A stretch of 22,955 nucleotides of DNA, taken from the NCBI GenBank assembly GCA_028706415.1, contig JAQWBK010000014.1:1-22955 (forward strand). The letters are read 5' to 3'. This stretch comes from Oscillospiraceae bacterium (GTDB taxonomy: Bacteria; Bacillota; Clostridia; Oscillospirales; Acutalibacteraceae). The position numbers and the translations under genes are program-made. A model generated the notes under the pieces. That model saw nothing but the letters and a program-made list of their open reading frames with translations, ran no database searches and was not told the origin of the DNA. Positions 15,266-22,885 of the stretch are shown here, one piece after another (within the stretch, counting starts at the first letter, position 1; each line of letters starts with the position of its first letter).

Positions 15266-15310
15266 AGAATTGTATCTTTATCTGCCGCCTACTCCTGCGG
15301 CACAGTATTA

Positions 15311-15466
15311 TACTGCTCTCAAGTAAAAATCAAGACATCTTTGCGTTCTGTTTTCCGCCATACAGCGTTGTTGTCGTCGGCGGGCGTCGGCCCTCTCTCC
15401 TCCTCCGCCTTGCATGACGAAAAACATCCTCGCAAATTTTGTCTCACCTTTTACTTGAGAACAGTA
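15311..15466 (-). mobile_element. Type 1 MITE-like element, copy B (inverse orientation)
   Basis: A 156-bp element. Its reverse complement differs from copy A (8349-8504) at about six positions only. The ends are TACTGCTCTCAAGTAAAA and TTTTACTTGAGAACAGTA, again flanked by TTA on both sides (15308-15310, 15467-15469). It lies in the 5' leader of the diguanylate cyclase gene. The in-frame upstream extension of that gene through this element is therefore not coding. Confidence 0.8.
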
Positions 15467-15514
15467 TTAATTGTCGATTGGCTGATATGCCAACGATCGG
15501 AGGAAGTACATTTA

Positions 15515-16900
15515 ATGAACACCCCAATATTTACGGATGATTTATTATGCAAAGAGCTTTCGCCTCAGCCATTTAGTAATTTGCACTATCGAACGGCTCT
15601 TAAACGGCTGGGTTACACCCTGCTGGAATTTGACACAGAAATCCGTTATTTCATCATTCCCCCATCCGAAGCTAAAAGGTTAGGTCTTCCAATTTATATT
15701 TACTATGACCTCGACACGCTTGTTGATAAGGGGTATTTGTCCCCCGATTCAGTAAAGGCATTTGCCCGAATGCTGAAACAAGCCCAAAGCGGAAGAAATT
15801 TTATACGGGGAAATATTATGCTGGGCAGGGGTAAAGGGGTTTATATCTGGTTCGAATGCAACATGTTCTCGTTCATAAATAACCCCTGTATTCTGATAGC
15901 CGTCAAAAATATACATAAGGATTATGAAAAAAAACTCGGGATGCGCAGGGAAATGCAGTATCATCAAATACTGCTCAGCAGTGTTATGCAAATTTATAAG
16001 CTGAATATCTCTAAGGATATAATTATTGACGACCATTGCGATTGCACCAAAAAATTTGGCTTTGAGCCTACATCCTGTTATTCAGAAAAGATAAATCAAT
16101 TGGCATTAACGGCTGCCCATCCCGATGATGGCAAGAATATATTAAAGGTGCTCTCACAGGAAAATATAATAAACACCTTCGAGCAAGGCGAGACGGAAAT
16201 CGTGGTGGAGTTCCGTATGGCCGAACCCGGCAAAGCCTATATCTGGGTCAAATTAACCCTCAACCTTTTGTGTGAACCGGACACAGCAGATATAATCGGC
16301 GTAGCTACCATTAAAAATATTGAACGACGCAAAAAACGCGAAGTCGAAATGCGAAATCTTGCCGAGCTTGATTCCCTTTGCAATATATATAACCACGGAA
16401 CGGTCAAACAGCTTATAACGAATTTTCTTGAAAATGAGGAAGGGAAAAGTAATATTCATGCATTATTGATCATAGATGTTGACGATTTTAAAAAGATAAA
16501 CGACACTTACGGTCACCTTGTGGGAGACAACCTGCTTATAGAAGCTGCATTGCGTACTCAGAGGCTATCCCGTTCAAGCGACATATTCGGCAGAGCCGGC
16601 GGAGATGAGTTTATTATGCTTTTGAAAAATATCTCGGCTCTGTCAAACGCGACCCGGAAGGCAGCCGAGATCAATAAGGCAATCAGCTCCTTAAGGTTTG
16701 ACGATTTCCCGAGCTTGTCCGTTTCGGCCAGTATCGGAATTTCGTTATACCCCAGCCACAGCACTTCGTTTGAAGAGCTTTTTTTAAAAGCCGATACCGC
16801 ACTATATCGTGCCAAGCTCAGGGGCAAAAACAGCTTTGTTTTATATGACGAGGGGGAAACTCCCGACATCACATTGCAATATATAAAATTGCCAAAATAA
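15515..16900 (+). CDS. Diguanylate cyclase with PAS-like sensory region and GGDEF domain
   Basis: A 461-aa predicted cytoplasmic enzyme making cyclic di-GMP from two GTP. The start is ATG 15515, behind CGGAGGAAG (about 15498-15506); upstream in-frame codons belong to the inserted repeat. The N-terminal 300 residues show no membrane segment and look like two PAS-type modules (about 20-145 and 165-295). The second ends in IIGVATIKNIERRKKREVE, a typical PAS-to-GGDEF connector. The GGDEF domain (about 305-450) has DVDDFKKINDTYGHLVGD, the catalytic GRAGGDEF (GGDEF 362-366), and the product-inhibition I-site RSSD five residues before it, so it should be active and feedback regulated. A His/Cys cluster, HCDC with a further Cys 11 residues on (H174, C175, C177, C188), could be a metal or redox sensor. 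The 3' end overlaps the convergent minus-strand gene by 32 bp. Confidence 0.9.
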   Translation: MNTPIFTDDLLCKELSPQPFSNLHYRTALKRLGYTLLEFDTEIRYFIIPPSEAKRLGLPIYIYYDLDTLVDKGYLSPDSVKAFARMLKQAQSGRNFIRGNIMLGRGKGVYIWFECNMFSFINNPCILIAVKNIHKDYEKKLGMRREMQYHQILLSSVMQIYKLNISKDIIIDDHCDCTKKFGFEPTSCYSEKINQLALTAAHPDDGKNILKVLSQENIINTFEQGETEIVVEFRMAEPGKAYIWVKLTLNLLCEPDTADIIGVATIKNIERRKKREVEMRNLAELDSLCNIYNHGTVKQLITNFLENEEGKSNIHALLIIDVDDFKKINDTYGHLVGDNLLIEAALRTQRLSRSSDIFGRAGGDEFIMLLKNISALSNATRKAAEINKAISSLRFDDFPSLSVSASIGISLYPSHSTSFEELFLKADTALYRAKLRGKNSFVLYDEGETPDITLQYIKLPK

Positions 16901-17171
16901 GCTCGATAGGAGCGTTGCTCTTAACAAGCAGGACTGCAAGCATTAAAAGAAGCAATTGATCCTTGTCCTCACCCAGCAGGCCGAGTAACGACATGTTGTC
17001 TTTATGGGGGGCAACCGGCAATACTTTTGGCTTTTCGCAGTCGGTCTTCCCTCCCCCCCCGTGGTGTGCCAAATCCCCCTCCACATATTTTCTTGCCCGC
17101 TCCTGCATAATCCGAACCCGCTCTACTGCCTCCTGCTGCATTTTAAGCATATTTTCATCCAAAACAGCCAA
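16869..17171 (-). CDS. Conserved-looking small protein with hydrophobic C-terminus
   Basis: 100 aa if started at the TTG at 17171; the RBS AAGGGG is too close to that codon, and the TTG three codons on (17162) is better spaced, so the start is uncertain. The N-terminal half is a charged helix (MQQEAVERVRIMQERARKY), followed by a Gly/His-rich stretch (DLAHHGGGGK). The last 30 residues are almost wholly hydrophobic (DQLLLLMLAVLLVKSN, then PIELILAILYIAM), probably a membrane segment or hairpin. I do not recognise a family. It is the last of three small minus-strand genes, 64 bp after the 121-aa gene. Its 3' end overlaps the end of the diguanylate cyclase gene by 32 bp. Confidence 0.6.
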   Translation of the reverse strand: MAVLDENMLKMQQEAVERVRIMQERARKYVEGDLAHHGGGGKTDCEKPKVLPVAPHKDNMSLLGLLGEDKDQLLLLMLAVLLVKSNAPIELILAILYIAM

Positions 17172-17188
17172 TCCCCTTAATTCATTAT

Positions 17189-17211
17189 CCGCCCCTTTCG
17201 GGGCGGTTTTT
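17189..17211 (+). terminator. Intrinsic terminator for rightward transcription
   Basis: CCGCCCC (17189-17195), loop TTTC, GGGGCGG (17200-17206), then TTTTT (17207-17211). The T-run is on the plus strand only. It is the first rightward terminator after the diguanylate cyclase gene, so that transcript would extend about 300 nt antisense to the whole 100-aa minus-strand gene. On the minus strand the hairpin falls between two genes of the small-protein cluster. Confidence 0.8.
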
Positions 17212-17235
17212 CAATACCCTTGCGAGGTAGTAAAA

Positions 17236-17601
17236 CTACAATTTAAAGTTAGGCAGAACCTTCAGCATATGCATTATTTTTACTGCGTCATCCACCCGCC
17301 TTTGGCGTTCGTCCTGAAGATAAGGGCGGATTGCCTTTAACAGTACCGTGTCCTGACTATCCTGTTTAAAGCCCGAGACAAGCGGCACCAGCCTTTGGAG
17401 GACCTCCAAATCTCCGCCGGACATGCTGGCCGCCGTCTCAGGAGCGGACGGCAGCATGGCGGATACCGGCTGGGCAGAAGGCTCAGTTTTGTTATCTGTC
17501 AGCATTCCAAGGGATGCCGCAGCCGCCTGCAACTTCTGAACTCCATCGGGGGAGCCCAGAAGCTCACTGATTTTCTGTGCCAGATCATCCACATATTTCA
17601 C
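17236..17601 (-). CDS. Small hypothetical protein, middle gene of a three-gene cluster
   Basis: 121 aa from the GTG at 17601, or 118 from the GTG at 17592. The RBS AAAGGA is very close to the first and 11 nt from the second, so the start is uncertain. The N-terminal helix reads VDDLAQKISELLGSPDGVQKL. A Pro/Ala/Ser linker follows, and then a charged C-terminal region LLKAIRPYLQDERQRRVDDA ending KIMHMLKVLPNFKL. No signal peptide, membrane helix or catalytic motif is visible, and I do not assign a function. Helix-rich content and position between two other small helical proteins suggest that they form a complex. Confidence 0.65.
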   Translation of the reverse strand: MKYVDDLAQKISELLGSPDGVQKLQAAAASLGMLTDNKTEPSAQPVSAMLPSAPETAASMSGGDLEVLQRLVPLVSGFKQDSQDTVLLKAIRPYLQDERQRRVDDAVKIMHMLKVLPNFKL

Positions 17602-17637
17602 CGTCCTTTCAAAAATCGGCTATTGTCTGGTAATCGG

Positions 17638-17895
17638 CTAATCCTTCTTTTTGTCTATGAGCTTTTCCATCAATTGTTTGGCTTGTGCCGAGTTTAGCAG
17701 TTTTTCCAACTTATCCTTGTCACTTACCATTGACTGAAATCTGGCGATGTCGGCCTGGGAAAGGCGGGAAGCCGCTTTCTTGGCCGCATCACTTTCAACG
17801 GTCGAGGCAAGCTGCTCTTTGGTAATCCCAAGCTTCTTACTGGCGTATTCTAATATTTCGTTAATCTGATCAGGTGTCGGTTTATTTTCACCCAT
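17638..17895 (-). CDS. Small helical hypothetical protein, first gene of a three-gene cluster
   Basis: 85 aa, ATG 17895, with AAAGGG about 10 nt upstream on the minus strand. It is highly charged and predicted almost wholly helical: PTPDQINEILEYASKKLGIT, a middle KKAASRLSQADIARFQSMVS, and a Lys/Asp-rich end MEKLIDKKKD. No membrane segment or known motif. It is transcribed away from the phosphodiesterase gene, with which it shares an 81-bp intergenic region. It leads the group 85-aa, 121-aa, 100-aa, with gaps of 36 and 64 bp, consistent with one operon. Function unknown. Confidence 0.65.
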   Translation of the reverse strand: MGENKPTPDQINEILEYASKKLGITKEQLASTVESDAAKKAASRLSQADIARFQSMVSDKDKLEKLLNSAQAKQLMEKLIDKKKD

Positions 17896-17929
17896 TGTTA
17901 ATCAGCCCTTTCATCACATGAAGTACCTG

Positions 17930-17938
17930 TGATATAAT
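17930..17938 (+). promoter_or_regulatory. Extended -10 promoter for the phosphodiesterase-birA pair
   Basis: TG (17930-17931), one base, then TATAAT (17933-17938): a perfect -10 with the extended TG. No good -35 stands 16-18 bp upstream. It lies 39 bp before the start codon of the phosphodiesterase gene, so the leader would be short. Confidence 0.6.
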
Positions 17939-17976
17939 TATGATAACATTACTTAAAATATGAAGGGATTAAGAAT

Positions 17977-18453
17977 ATGAGGATTTTGGTTGTGTCGGAC
18001 TCGCATGGAAATGAATCCACACTGCGCAGTGCAATTATGAATCAGCCTAAAGCTGACCTTATAATCCATTTAGGAGACGGTGCGCGGGAAGCGCAAGCCA
18101 TGGCGGATGAGTTTCCAAGCCGAAAATTTGAAATTGTCTGTGGCAACTGTGATTGGGGATTGTCTTCCGTCCTACCCTCTTTCGGCCTAAAATCGATGGC
18201 GGAATATTTAATATATTATACTCACGGTCATAATTATAGCGTTAAGTCCGGTCTGTATAACATTATATCGGCCGCTAGAGAACGAAAAGCAAACATTCTG
18301 TTGTTCGGTCATACCCATACTCCCGTTTGTGAATTTGATGACCGGCTTTATATCCTTAATCCGGGAAGTCTATCCGGCAGTCGCCCGACCTACGGAATTA
18401 TTGATATTACCGCTGCCGGTATTGCCCCGTTTATAGTGGAGTTACGAGCATGA
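17977..18453 (+). CDS. YfcE/MJ0936-type metallophosphoesterase
   Basis: A 158-aa single-domain calcineurin-like phosphoesterase expected to bind two metal ions and hydrolyse phosphodiesters. The metal ligand motifs are all present: SDSHGN (7-12), HLGDG (31-35), GNCDW (56-60), THGH (about 82-85) and GHTHTP (about 107-112). NPGSLSGSRP near the end is typical of the family. The natural substrate of these enzymes is generally not known. The start is ATG 17977 after GAAGGGATTAAGAAT. The stop overlaps the birA start by 4 bp (ATGA, 18450-18453), implying translational coupling. Confidence 0.93.
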   Translation: MRILVVSDSHGNESTLRSAIMNQPKADLIIHLGDGAREAQAMADEFPSRKFEIVCGNCDWGLSSVLPSFGLKSMAEYLIYYTHGHNYSVKSGLYNIISAARERKANILLFGHTHTPVCEFDDRLYILNPGSLSGSRPTYGIIDITAAGIAPFIVELRA

Positions 18454-19235
18454 GCGGCGGGCTTGTGGGGCTGACCACCCTGTCACTGGGTCAGACGAGC
18501 TTTTATCACGACACCCTCGACTCGACCAATGGTTGGCTGAAACTGCACGGTTCCGGGCTACCTCATGGCGCACTCTGCTGGACGGGGCATCAAACCCGAG
18601 GGCGGGGCCGCTTGGGGCGGGAGTGGAATGCCGAAAAATCGCAGTCGCTTGCCATGTCACTGCTGTTTAAGCCTTCCTACGATATCGAGCTGCTCCCCCT
18701 TATCTGCGGTATGGCGGTATCTCAGGCTTTAAGCGGTATGACAGGCAGAGAGTTTTTGATTAAGTGGCCCAATGACATAATATGCGATGGCTTGAAGATT
18801 TGTGGTATTTTATGCGAAAATTCTTTTATAGAGCAGGGCAGCTTTGCCGTGGCGGGGATAGGGGTTAATCTCCATCAAACCGCCCAAGATTTTATAAAGC
18901 TCGGGCTACCCCATGCGGGTTCGGTCGGTATGACAACAGGGGTGGAGCATGATATTCGGAATACTGCTACCGAAATTATAAACCTGCTTGAGCCGTTATG
19001 GCTTACCCTTCGGGAGCAGGGGTTCGGCGCACTTCTCAAACGGTACAGTGATTTATGTATAAACATCGGCAAGGATGTTTGCGTGCTGTCACCCGACGGC
19101 AGTGTTTTACACAAAGGTAAGGCGGTAGGGATTTCGCCGGACGGGCGGCTTCTTGTGGATGACAGCAGTGGCATTGTCCCTGTCAATTCGGGAGAAGTGT
19201 CCATAAGAGGGCTGCTTGGTTATACTAATCCCTAA
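18450..19235 (+). CDS. birA: Biotin-[acetyl-CoA-carboxylase] ligase
   Basis: Biotin-protein ligase: activates biotin with ATP to biotinyl-AMP and transfers it to a lysine of biotin carrier proteins such as carboxylases. It is 261 aa and lacks the N-terminal helix-turn-helix of regulatory BirA, so it is the monofunctional form. Motifs: LDSTN (23-27), the biotinyl-AMP loop GHQTRGRGRLGREW (46-59), KWPND (105-109), LKICGILCE with the lysine contacting biotin, and GIGVN. The small C-terminal SH3-like domain ends SGEVSIRGLLG. The last four residues (YTNP) and the stop codon are encoded by the terminus of a type 2 repeat. Translationally coupled to the phosphoesterase upstream. Confidence 0.95.
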   Translation: MSGGLVGLTTLSLGQTSFYHDTLDSTNGWLKLHGSGLPHGALCWTGHQTRGRGRLGREWNAEKSQSLAMSLLFKPSYDIELLPLICGMAVSQALSGMTGREFLIKWPNDIICDGLKICGILCENSFIEQGSFAVAGIGVNLHQTAQDFIKLGLPHAGSVGMTTGVEHDIRNTATEIINLLEPLWLTLREQGFGALLKRYSDLCINIGKDVCVLSPDGSVLHKGKAVGISPDGRLLVDDSSGIVPVNSGEVSIRGLLGYTNP

Positions 19236-19289
19236 TTAAAAATAATCATGTCTTTGCGTTTGTTTTTCGTCTGTCTGCGTTATCCTCCC
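19221..19289 (-). mobile_element. Type 2 MITE-like element, copy D, filling the birA/ATPase gap
   Basis: The reverse complement matches copy C from AGGAGGATAACGC through to GGGATTAGTATA, with a few small indels. Only one terminal repeat (TATACTAATCCC, 19221-19232) is present; the other end is lost at about 19289. The element spans the whole 44-bp gap between the convergent genes and provides both stop codons (19233-19235 for birA, 19280-19282 for the ATPase). Confidence 0.7.
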
Positions 19290-20389
19290 TGCCGGCTTAT
19301 CAGGGCTTCATCCAGCTCGGATATAACCCAGTCGGTCATTATTTGCAGCCCGTCTTTATCCAAATAATCGTTATAAATTCTTCTGATATCATCCATTATT
19401 GCCTTTGCCTCCCCGGATATGACCACCGCTTCATTTATCAGCTCCCGAGCTGCACGGCGACTAAAAGACATCAGCTGGCGGCGTTGGCGCAACCGCTCCG
19501 AATCGGTAAAGCGAGCGGCATGGATACGGCGGTAAACCGGAAAATCCGCTTTATGCCACAGGTTAGAGGTGGTAAACCCGATACCTATTTCGGGTATGAG
19601 TAGATGCTCCGGCATTTCCTTTGGGAAAAGGGGACAATAGCAGCTGATAACATCATGGCCGGTATCAAGTGCGCGTTTTCTAAGCTCATTAATGAGCAGG
19701 CGGGACGATACCCCCTGTTCATCCTCAACCGAGTAAATGCGGGTACACATGGACTGGATTGTTTCCTGGAAGGTCACGATTCCTTCGGATGTAACAGCAG
19801 AAATAAATCGACGGCTTTCCTTTCCCGGCAGATCGCTGTGGGGCCCGAATTCCCGCGCGGCTATGCGTGCTGCATTACGCTGTATTTTTGATATATCGGT
19901 ACACTCCAGTGCAATTTGCCTTGAATCTCCTAGAAGGTTAGCCGCCGCCCCCATAAACTTTCTGTATCGTTTATCAAGGGCGGTGTATGTACGGTCGGCC
20001 TCAATTATTTCCGCCCGCCTCTCCTGGACAAAGGTTGCATTTATACATGAGCTGAGGTTTACAATCTGCTCAACAGCACCCCAGCATTTTGGCTCTATAA
20101 CATGGGGGGCATTTGCATCGAGAACACAGACCTTAATGTCGGGGAAAACCAATCCGTCAAGGGCATTGGGATTTAAAGCGCAGATTAAAGCGTATACTTC
20201 CTGAGAGTATGCCGCCATATGCTCATACACTCGTTTCAGAAGATAGGATTTTCCCGAGCCGGGTCCTCCCTTGATTAAAAACGCTCTCCAGCCTCCCTCG
20301 ATTTCGTATAAATCATCGGTAAATCCGTCAAACCCACCTGAAGTGTTCACACCAATGAAGAAACGGATCGGTGTCCTCATATCCAACAT
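19280..20389 (-). CDS. P-loop ATPase of the PRK06851 type with degenerate second half
   Basis: 369 aa. The start is the ATG at 20389, 7 nt after GGGAGG; an in-frame ATG at 20404 overlaps that RBS and is rejected. The Walker A GGPGSGKS is at 41-48, preceded by RFFIGVNTSGGFDGF and followed by LICALNPNALDGLV and VLDANAPHVIEP, the pattern I recall for the uncharacterised PRK06851 ATPases of Firmicutes. A second half-repeat begins at 193: RRFISAVTSEGIVTF parallels the first start, but the Walker A position reads VEDEQGVSSRLL (221-232) and has lost the Gly-Lys-Ser, so only the first site should bind ATP. No membrane segments. The last three residues and the stop lie in a type 2 repeat. Convergent with birA and divergent from pflB. 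The biological role is unknown. Confidence 0.75.
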   Translation of the reverse strand: MLDMRTPIRFFIGVNTSGGFDGFTDDLYEIEGGWRAFLIKGGPGSGKSYLLKRVYEHMAAYSQEVYALICALNPNALDGLVFPDIKVCVLDANAPHVIEPKCWGAVEQIVNLSSCINATFVQERRAEIIEADRTYTALDKRYRKFMGAAANLLGDSRQIALECTDISKIQRNAARIAAREFGPHSDLPGKESRRFISAVTSEGIVTFQETIQSMCTRIYSVEDEQGVSSRLLINELRKRALDTGHDVISCYCPLFPKEMPEHLLIPEIGIGFTTSNLWHKADFPVYRRIHAARFTDSERLRQRRQLMSFSRRAARELINEAVVISGEAKAIMDDIRRIYNDYLDKDGLQIMTDWVISELDEALISRQGG

Positions 20390-20516
20390 AGCCATTCCTC
20401 CCATATACTTGTCACTCTTATAGGATATTCCCCCTTGGGGTTATTTGTGTCAGATGACAACCCATTTCAGCTTGTTTATTTTTTTATCTTTCGGGGGAAT
20501 ATATAAAATGTGCAAT

Positions 20517-20546
20517 TTGGACAGAACTATACCATTTTGGTATACT
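20517..20546 (+). promoter_or_regulatory. Upstream pflB promoter candidate with palindromic operator
   Basis: TTGGAC (20517-20522), 18-bp spacer, TATACT (20541-20546). A perfect inverted repeat TATACCA-TTT-TGGTATA (20528-20544) covers the spacer and part of the -10, where a bound repressor would block the polymerase. Confidence 0.5.
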
Positions 20547-20566
20547 ATTCTTGTTTGCCGTCTGCA

Positions 20567-20595
20567 TTGTATAATTCTGTGCTGTTTGATATAAT
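20567..20595 (+). promoter_or_regulatory. Downstream pflB promoter candidate
   Basis: TTGTAT (20567-20572), 17-bp spacer, TATAAT (20590-20595), with TG at 20587-20588 giving an extended -10. It is the better -10 of the two and gives a leader of about 67 nt. Two promoters would allow pflB to respond to more than one signal. Confidence 0.6.
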
Positions 20596-20668
20596 ATAAT
20601 CAAGTAGAGAATTGATAATATCCCCTCATTAAAAACGGCTTGTCGCCCAGAAAGGATCTGAATTTTAT

Positions 20669-22885
20669 ATGAACAACTTCAAAACAGGCTCGTGGCAAAA
20701 GTTTGTCGATGTGCGTGATTTTCTCGTCCGTAACTATACACCGTATGACGGTGACGAGTCTTTCCTTGCCCCCCCGACCAAACGGACCAACAAGCTGTGG
20801 GAGCAGATAAAAGACCTTGTGAATGAGGAGCGTGACCGCGGCGGAGTTTATGATATAGATCCCCATACAATATCGGATATAGATGCATTTCCGGCGGGTT
20901 ATATTGATCAGGAGCTTGAACAGATTGTTGGGCTGCAGACCGAAAAGCCACTTGTTCGGGCAATAATGCCATTTGGTGGCATTCGTATGGTTCGCACCTC
21001 CCTTCAAGCCTATAATTGTGAGATGGACCCCGAAATCGAGAAGGTATTTAAATACCGAAAAACACATAACGACGGGGTTTTTGATGTCTATACCCCTGAA
21101 ATGAGGGCTGCCCGGAAATCCGGAATCATAACCGGACTGCCCGACGCATACGGCCGCGGACGAATTATCGGGGATTACCGCCGTGTCCCGCTCTACGGTG
21201 TGGATTATCTTATCGAGGGGAAAAAGCGTTCCCATAAAGAAGCTGTATATAATGTAATGGATGTCAAGGTCATTCAGCACCGCGAAGAGCTTGCCGAGCA
21301 GGTGAGGGCGCTGGAGGCTTTAAAACGCATGGCGCAGTCTTATGGTTTTGATATTTCTAAGCCGGCAGAGGATACAAAAGAAGCTTTTCAGTGGCTGTAT
21401 TTTGCCTATCTTGCCGCCATAAAAGAACAAAACGGTGCAGCCATGTCGTTGGGAAGAGCATCAACCTTCCTCGATATTTATGCCCAACGCGACCTTGAGG
21501 AAGGGCGATATACCGAAAGTGAAATACAGGAGATTGTTGACCATTTTATTATGAAGCTGAGATTGGTCAGATTTCTCCGTACCCCAGCATATGATGAGCT
21601 GTTCAGCGGCGACCCCACCTGGGTAACCGAATCAATCGGCGGGCTTTCCACCGACGGACGGCACATGGTCACCAAAATGTCCTTCCGTTTCCTTCATACC
21701 CTAACCAACCTCGGCCCCGCTCCCGAACCAAACATGACGGTTATCTGGAGTCCGCGGCTGCCCCAGGGCTTTAAGCTGTACTGCGCTAAAATGTCGATTG
21801 AGACCTGCTCCATCCAGTATGAAAGCGATGAGCTTATGCGCAAGAAGTTCGGGGATGATTACGGAATTGCATGCTGTGTATCGGCAATGCGGGTGGGCAA
21901 GCAGCTTCAGTTCTTTGGTGCCCGAGCCAATCTTGCAAAGGCACTGCTTTATTCGATTAACGGCGGCCGCGACGAGAAAAGCGGTGTGCAGGTTGGGCCG
22001 GAGATGTTTGCCTGCCGAGGCAAATACCTTGATTTTGATGATGTTATGCATAAGTTTGATAAAACCTGCGACTGGCTTGCGACCCTGTATGTCAACACCC
22101 TAAATGTAATTCACTATATGCATGATAAATACAGCTATGAAAAGCTTCAAATGGCACTGCATGACGATGATCCGGTTCGTACCATGGCCTGCGGTGTTGC
22201 AGGGCTGTCTGTGGTGGCCGATTCCCTCTCTGCGATTAAATATGCCAAGGTACGCCCCATCAGGGATGAAAGCGGGCTTGTCGTCGACTTTGAAATCGAA
22301 GGGGATTTCCCCAAATTCGGCAATAACGACCCCCGGGTGGACGATATTGCGGTGGATATTGTTAAAATGTTTATGGATAAACTGCGCAAATGCCCGACAT
22401 ACCGTGATGCTGTGCATACCCTCTCAATTCTCACCATAACATCAAATGTTGTCTACGGAAAGAAGACCGGCTCCACCCCCGACGGGCGCAAGGCGGGCGA
22501 ACCCTTTGCTCCCGGCGCCAACCCCATGCACGGTCGGGACAGCCACGGCAGCGTTGCTTCCATGATGTCGGTAGCCAAGCTTCCTTATGATTACAGCGAA
22601 GATGGAATAAGCTATACCTTCTCGATTGTGCCGGAAGCTCTCGGGCGGGAAGAGCAGGAGCGCGCGGTCAATCTGGTTAACCTTATGGACGGCTATTTTG
22701 ACGAGGCGGGGCACCATATCAATGTCAATGTTTTGAACAAGGAAGTCTTGATGGATGCCATGGAACGCCCCGAGCTTTATCCTCAGCTCACCATTCGGGT
22801 ATCGGGTTATGCTGTGAATTTCGTGAAGCTTTCGAGAGAACAACAGCTTGATGTTATAAACCGTACCTTCCATACCCACTATTAA
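20669..22885 (+). CDS. pflB: Formate acetyltransferase (pyruvate formate-lyase)
   Basis: Glycyl-radical enzyme that converts pyruvate and CoA to acetyl-CoA and formate in anaerobic fermentation. It is 738 aa. The catalytic cysteine pair lies in GIACCVSAM (C402, C403) and the radical glycine in RVSGYAVNF (G713), both intact. PDAYGRGRIIGDYRRVPLYG in the N-terminal third and NPMHGRD with TPDGRKAGEPFAPGANP further on are typical of PFL rather than of other glycyl-radical dehydratases. The start is ATG 20669 after AAAGGA (20651-20656), a longish 12-nt spacing. The activating radical-SAM enzyme (pflA), which commonly follows, is not recognisable in the 70 bp left in the window. Divergent from the P-loop ATPase gene across a 279-bp regulatory gap. 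Confidence 0.97.
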   Translation: MNNFKTGSWQKFVDVRDFLVRNYTPYDGDESFLAPPTKRTNKLWEQIKDLVNEERDRGGVYDIDPHTISDIDAFPAGYIDQELEQIVGLQTEKPLVRAIMPFGGIRMVRTSLQAYNCEMDPEIEKVFKYRKTHNDGVFDVYTPEMRAARKSGIITGLPDAYGRGRIIGDYRRVPLYGVDYLIEGKKRSHKEAVYNVMDVKVIQHREELAEQVRALEALKRMAQSYGFDISKPAEDTKEAFQWLYFAYLAAIKEQNGAAMSLGRASTFLDIYAQRDLEEGRYTESEIQEIVDHFIMKLRLVRFLRTPAYDELFSGDPTWVTESIGGLSTDGRHMVTKMSFRFLHTLTNLGPAPEPNMTVIWSPRLPQGFKLYCAKMSIETCSIQYESDELMRKKFGDDYGIACCVSAMRVGKQLQFFGARANLAKALLYSINGGRDEKSGVQVGPEMFACRGKYLDFDDVMHKFDKTCDWLATLYVNTLNVIHYMHDKYSYEKLQMALHDDDPVRTMACGVAGLSVVADSLSAIKYAKVRPIRDESGLVVDFEIEGDFPKFGNNDPRVDDIAVDIVKMFMDKLRKCPTYRDAVHTLSILTITSNVVYGKKTGSTPDGRKAGEPFAPGANPMHGRDSHGSVASMMSVAKLPYDYSEDGISYTFSIVPEALGREEQERAVNLVNLMDGYFDEAGHHINVNVLNKEVLMDAMERPELYPQLTIRVSGYAVNFVKLSREQQLDVINRTFHTHY

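Noticed and set aside
15254..15514. N-terminal extension of the diguanylate cyclase reading frame
   Set aside because: The extra codons overlap the -10 of the predicted promoter and cross the type 1 element; a good RBS precedes ATG 15515 instead.
20600..21280. 226-codon open frame on the minus strand opposite pflB
   Set aside because: Shadow of the PFL coding sequence; no RBS and no recognisable domain.
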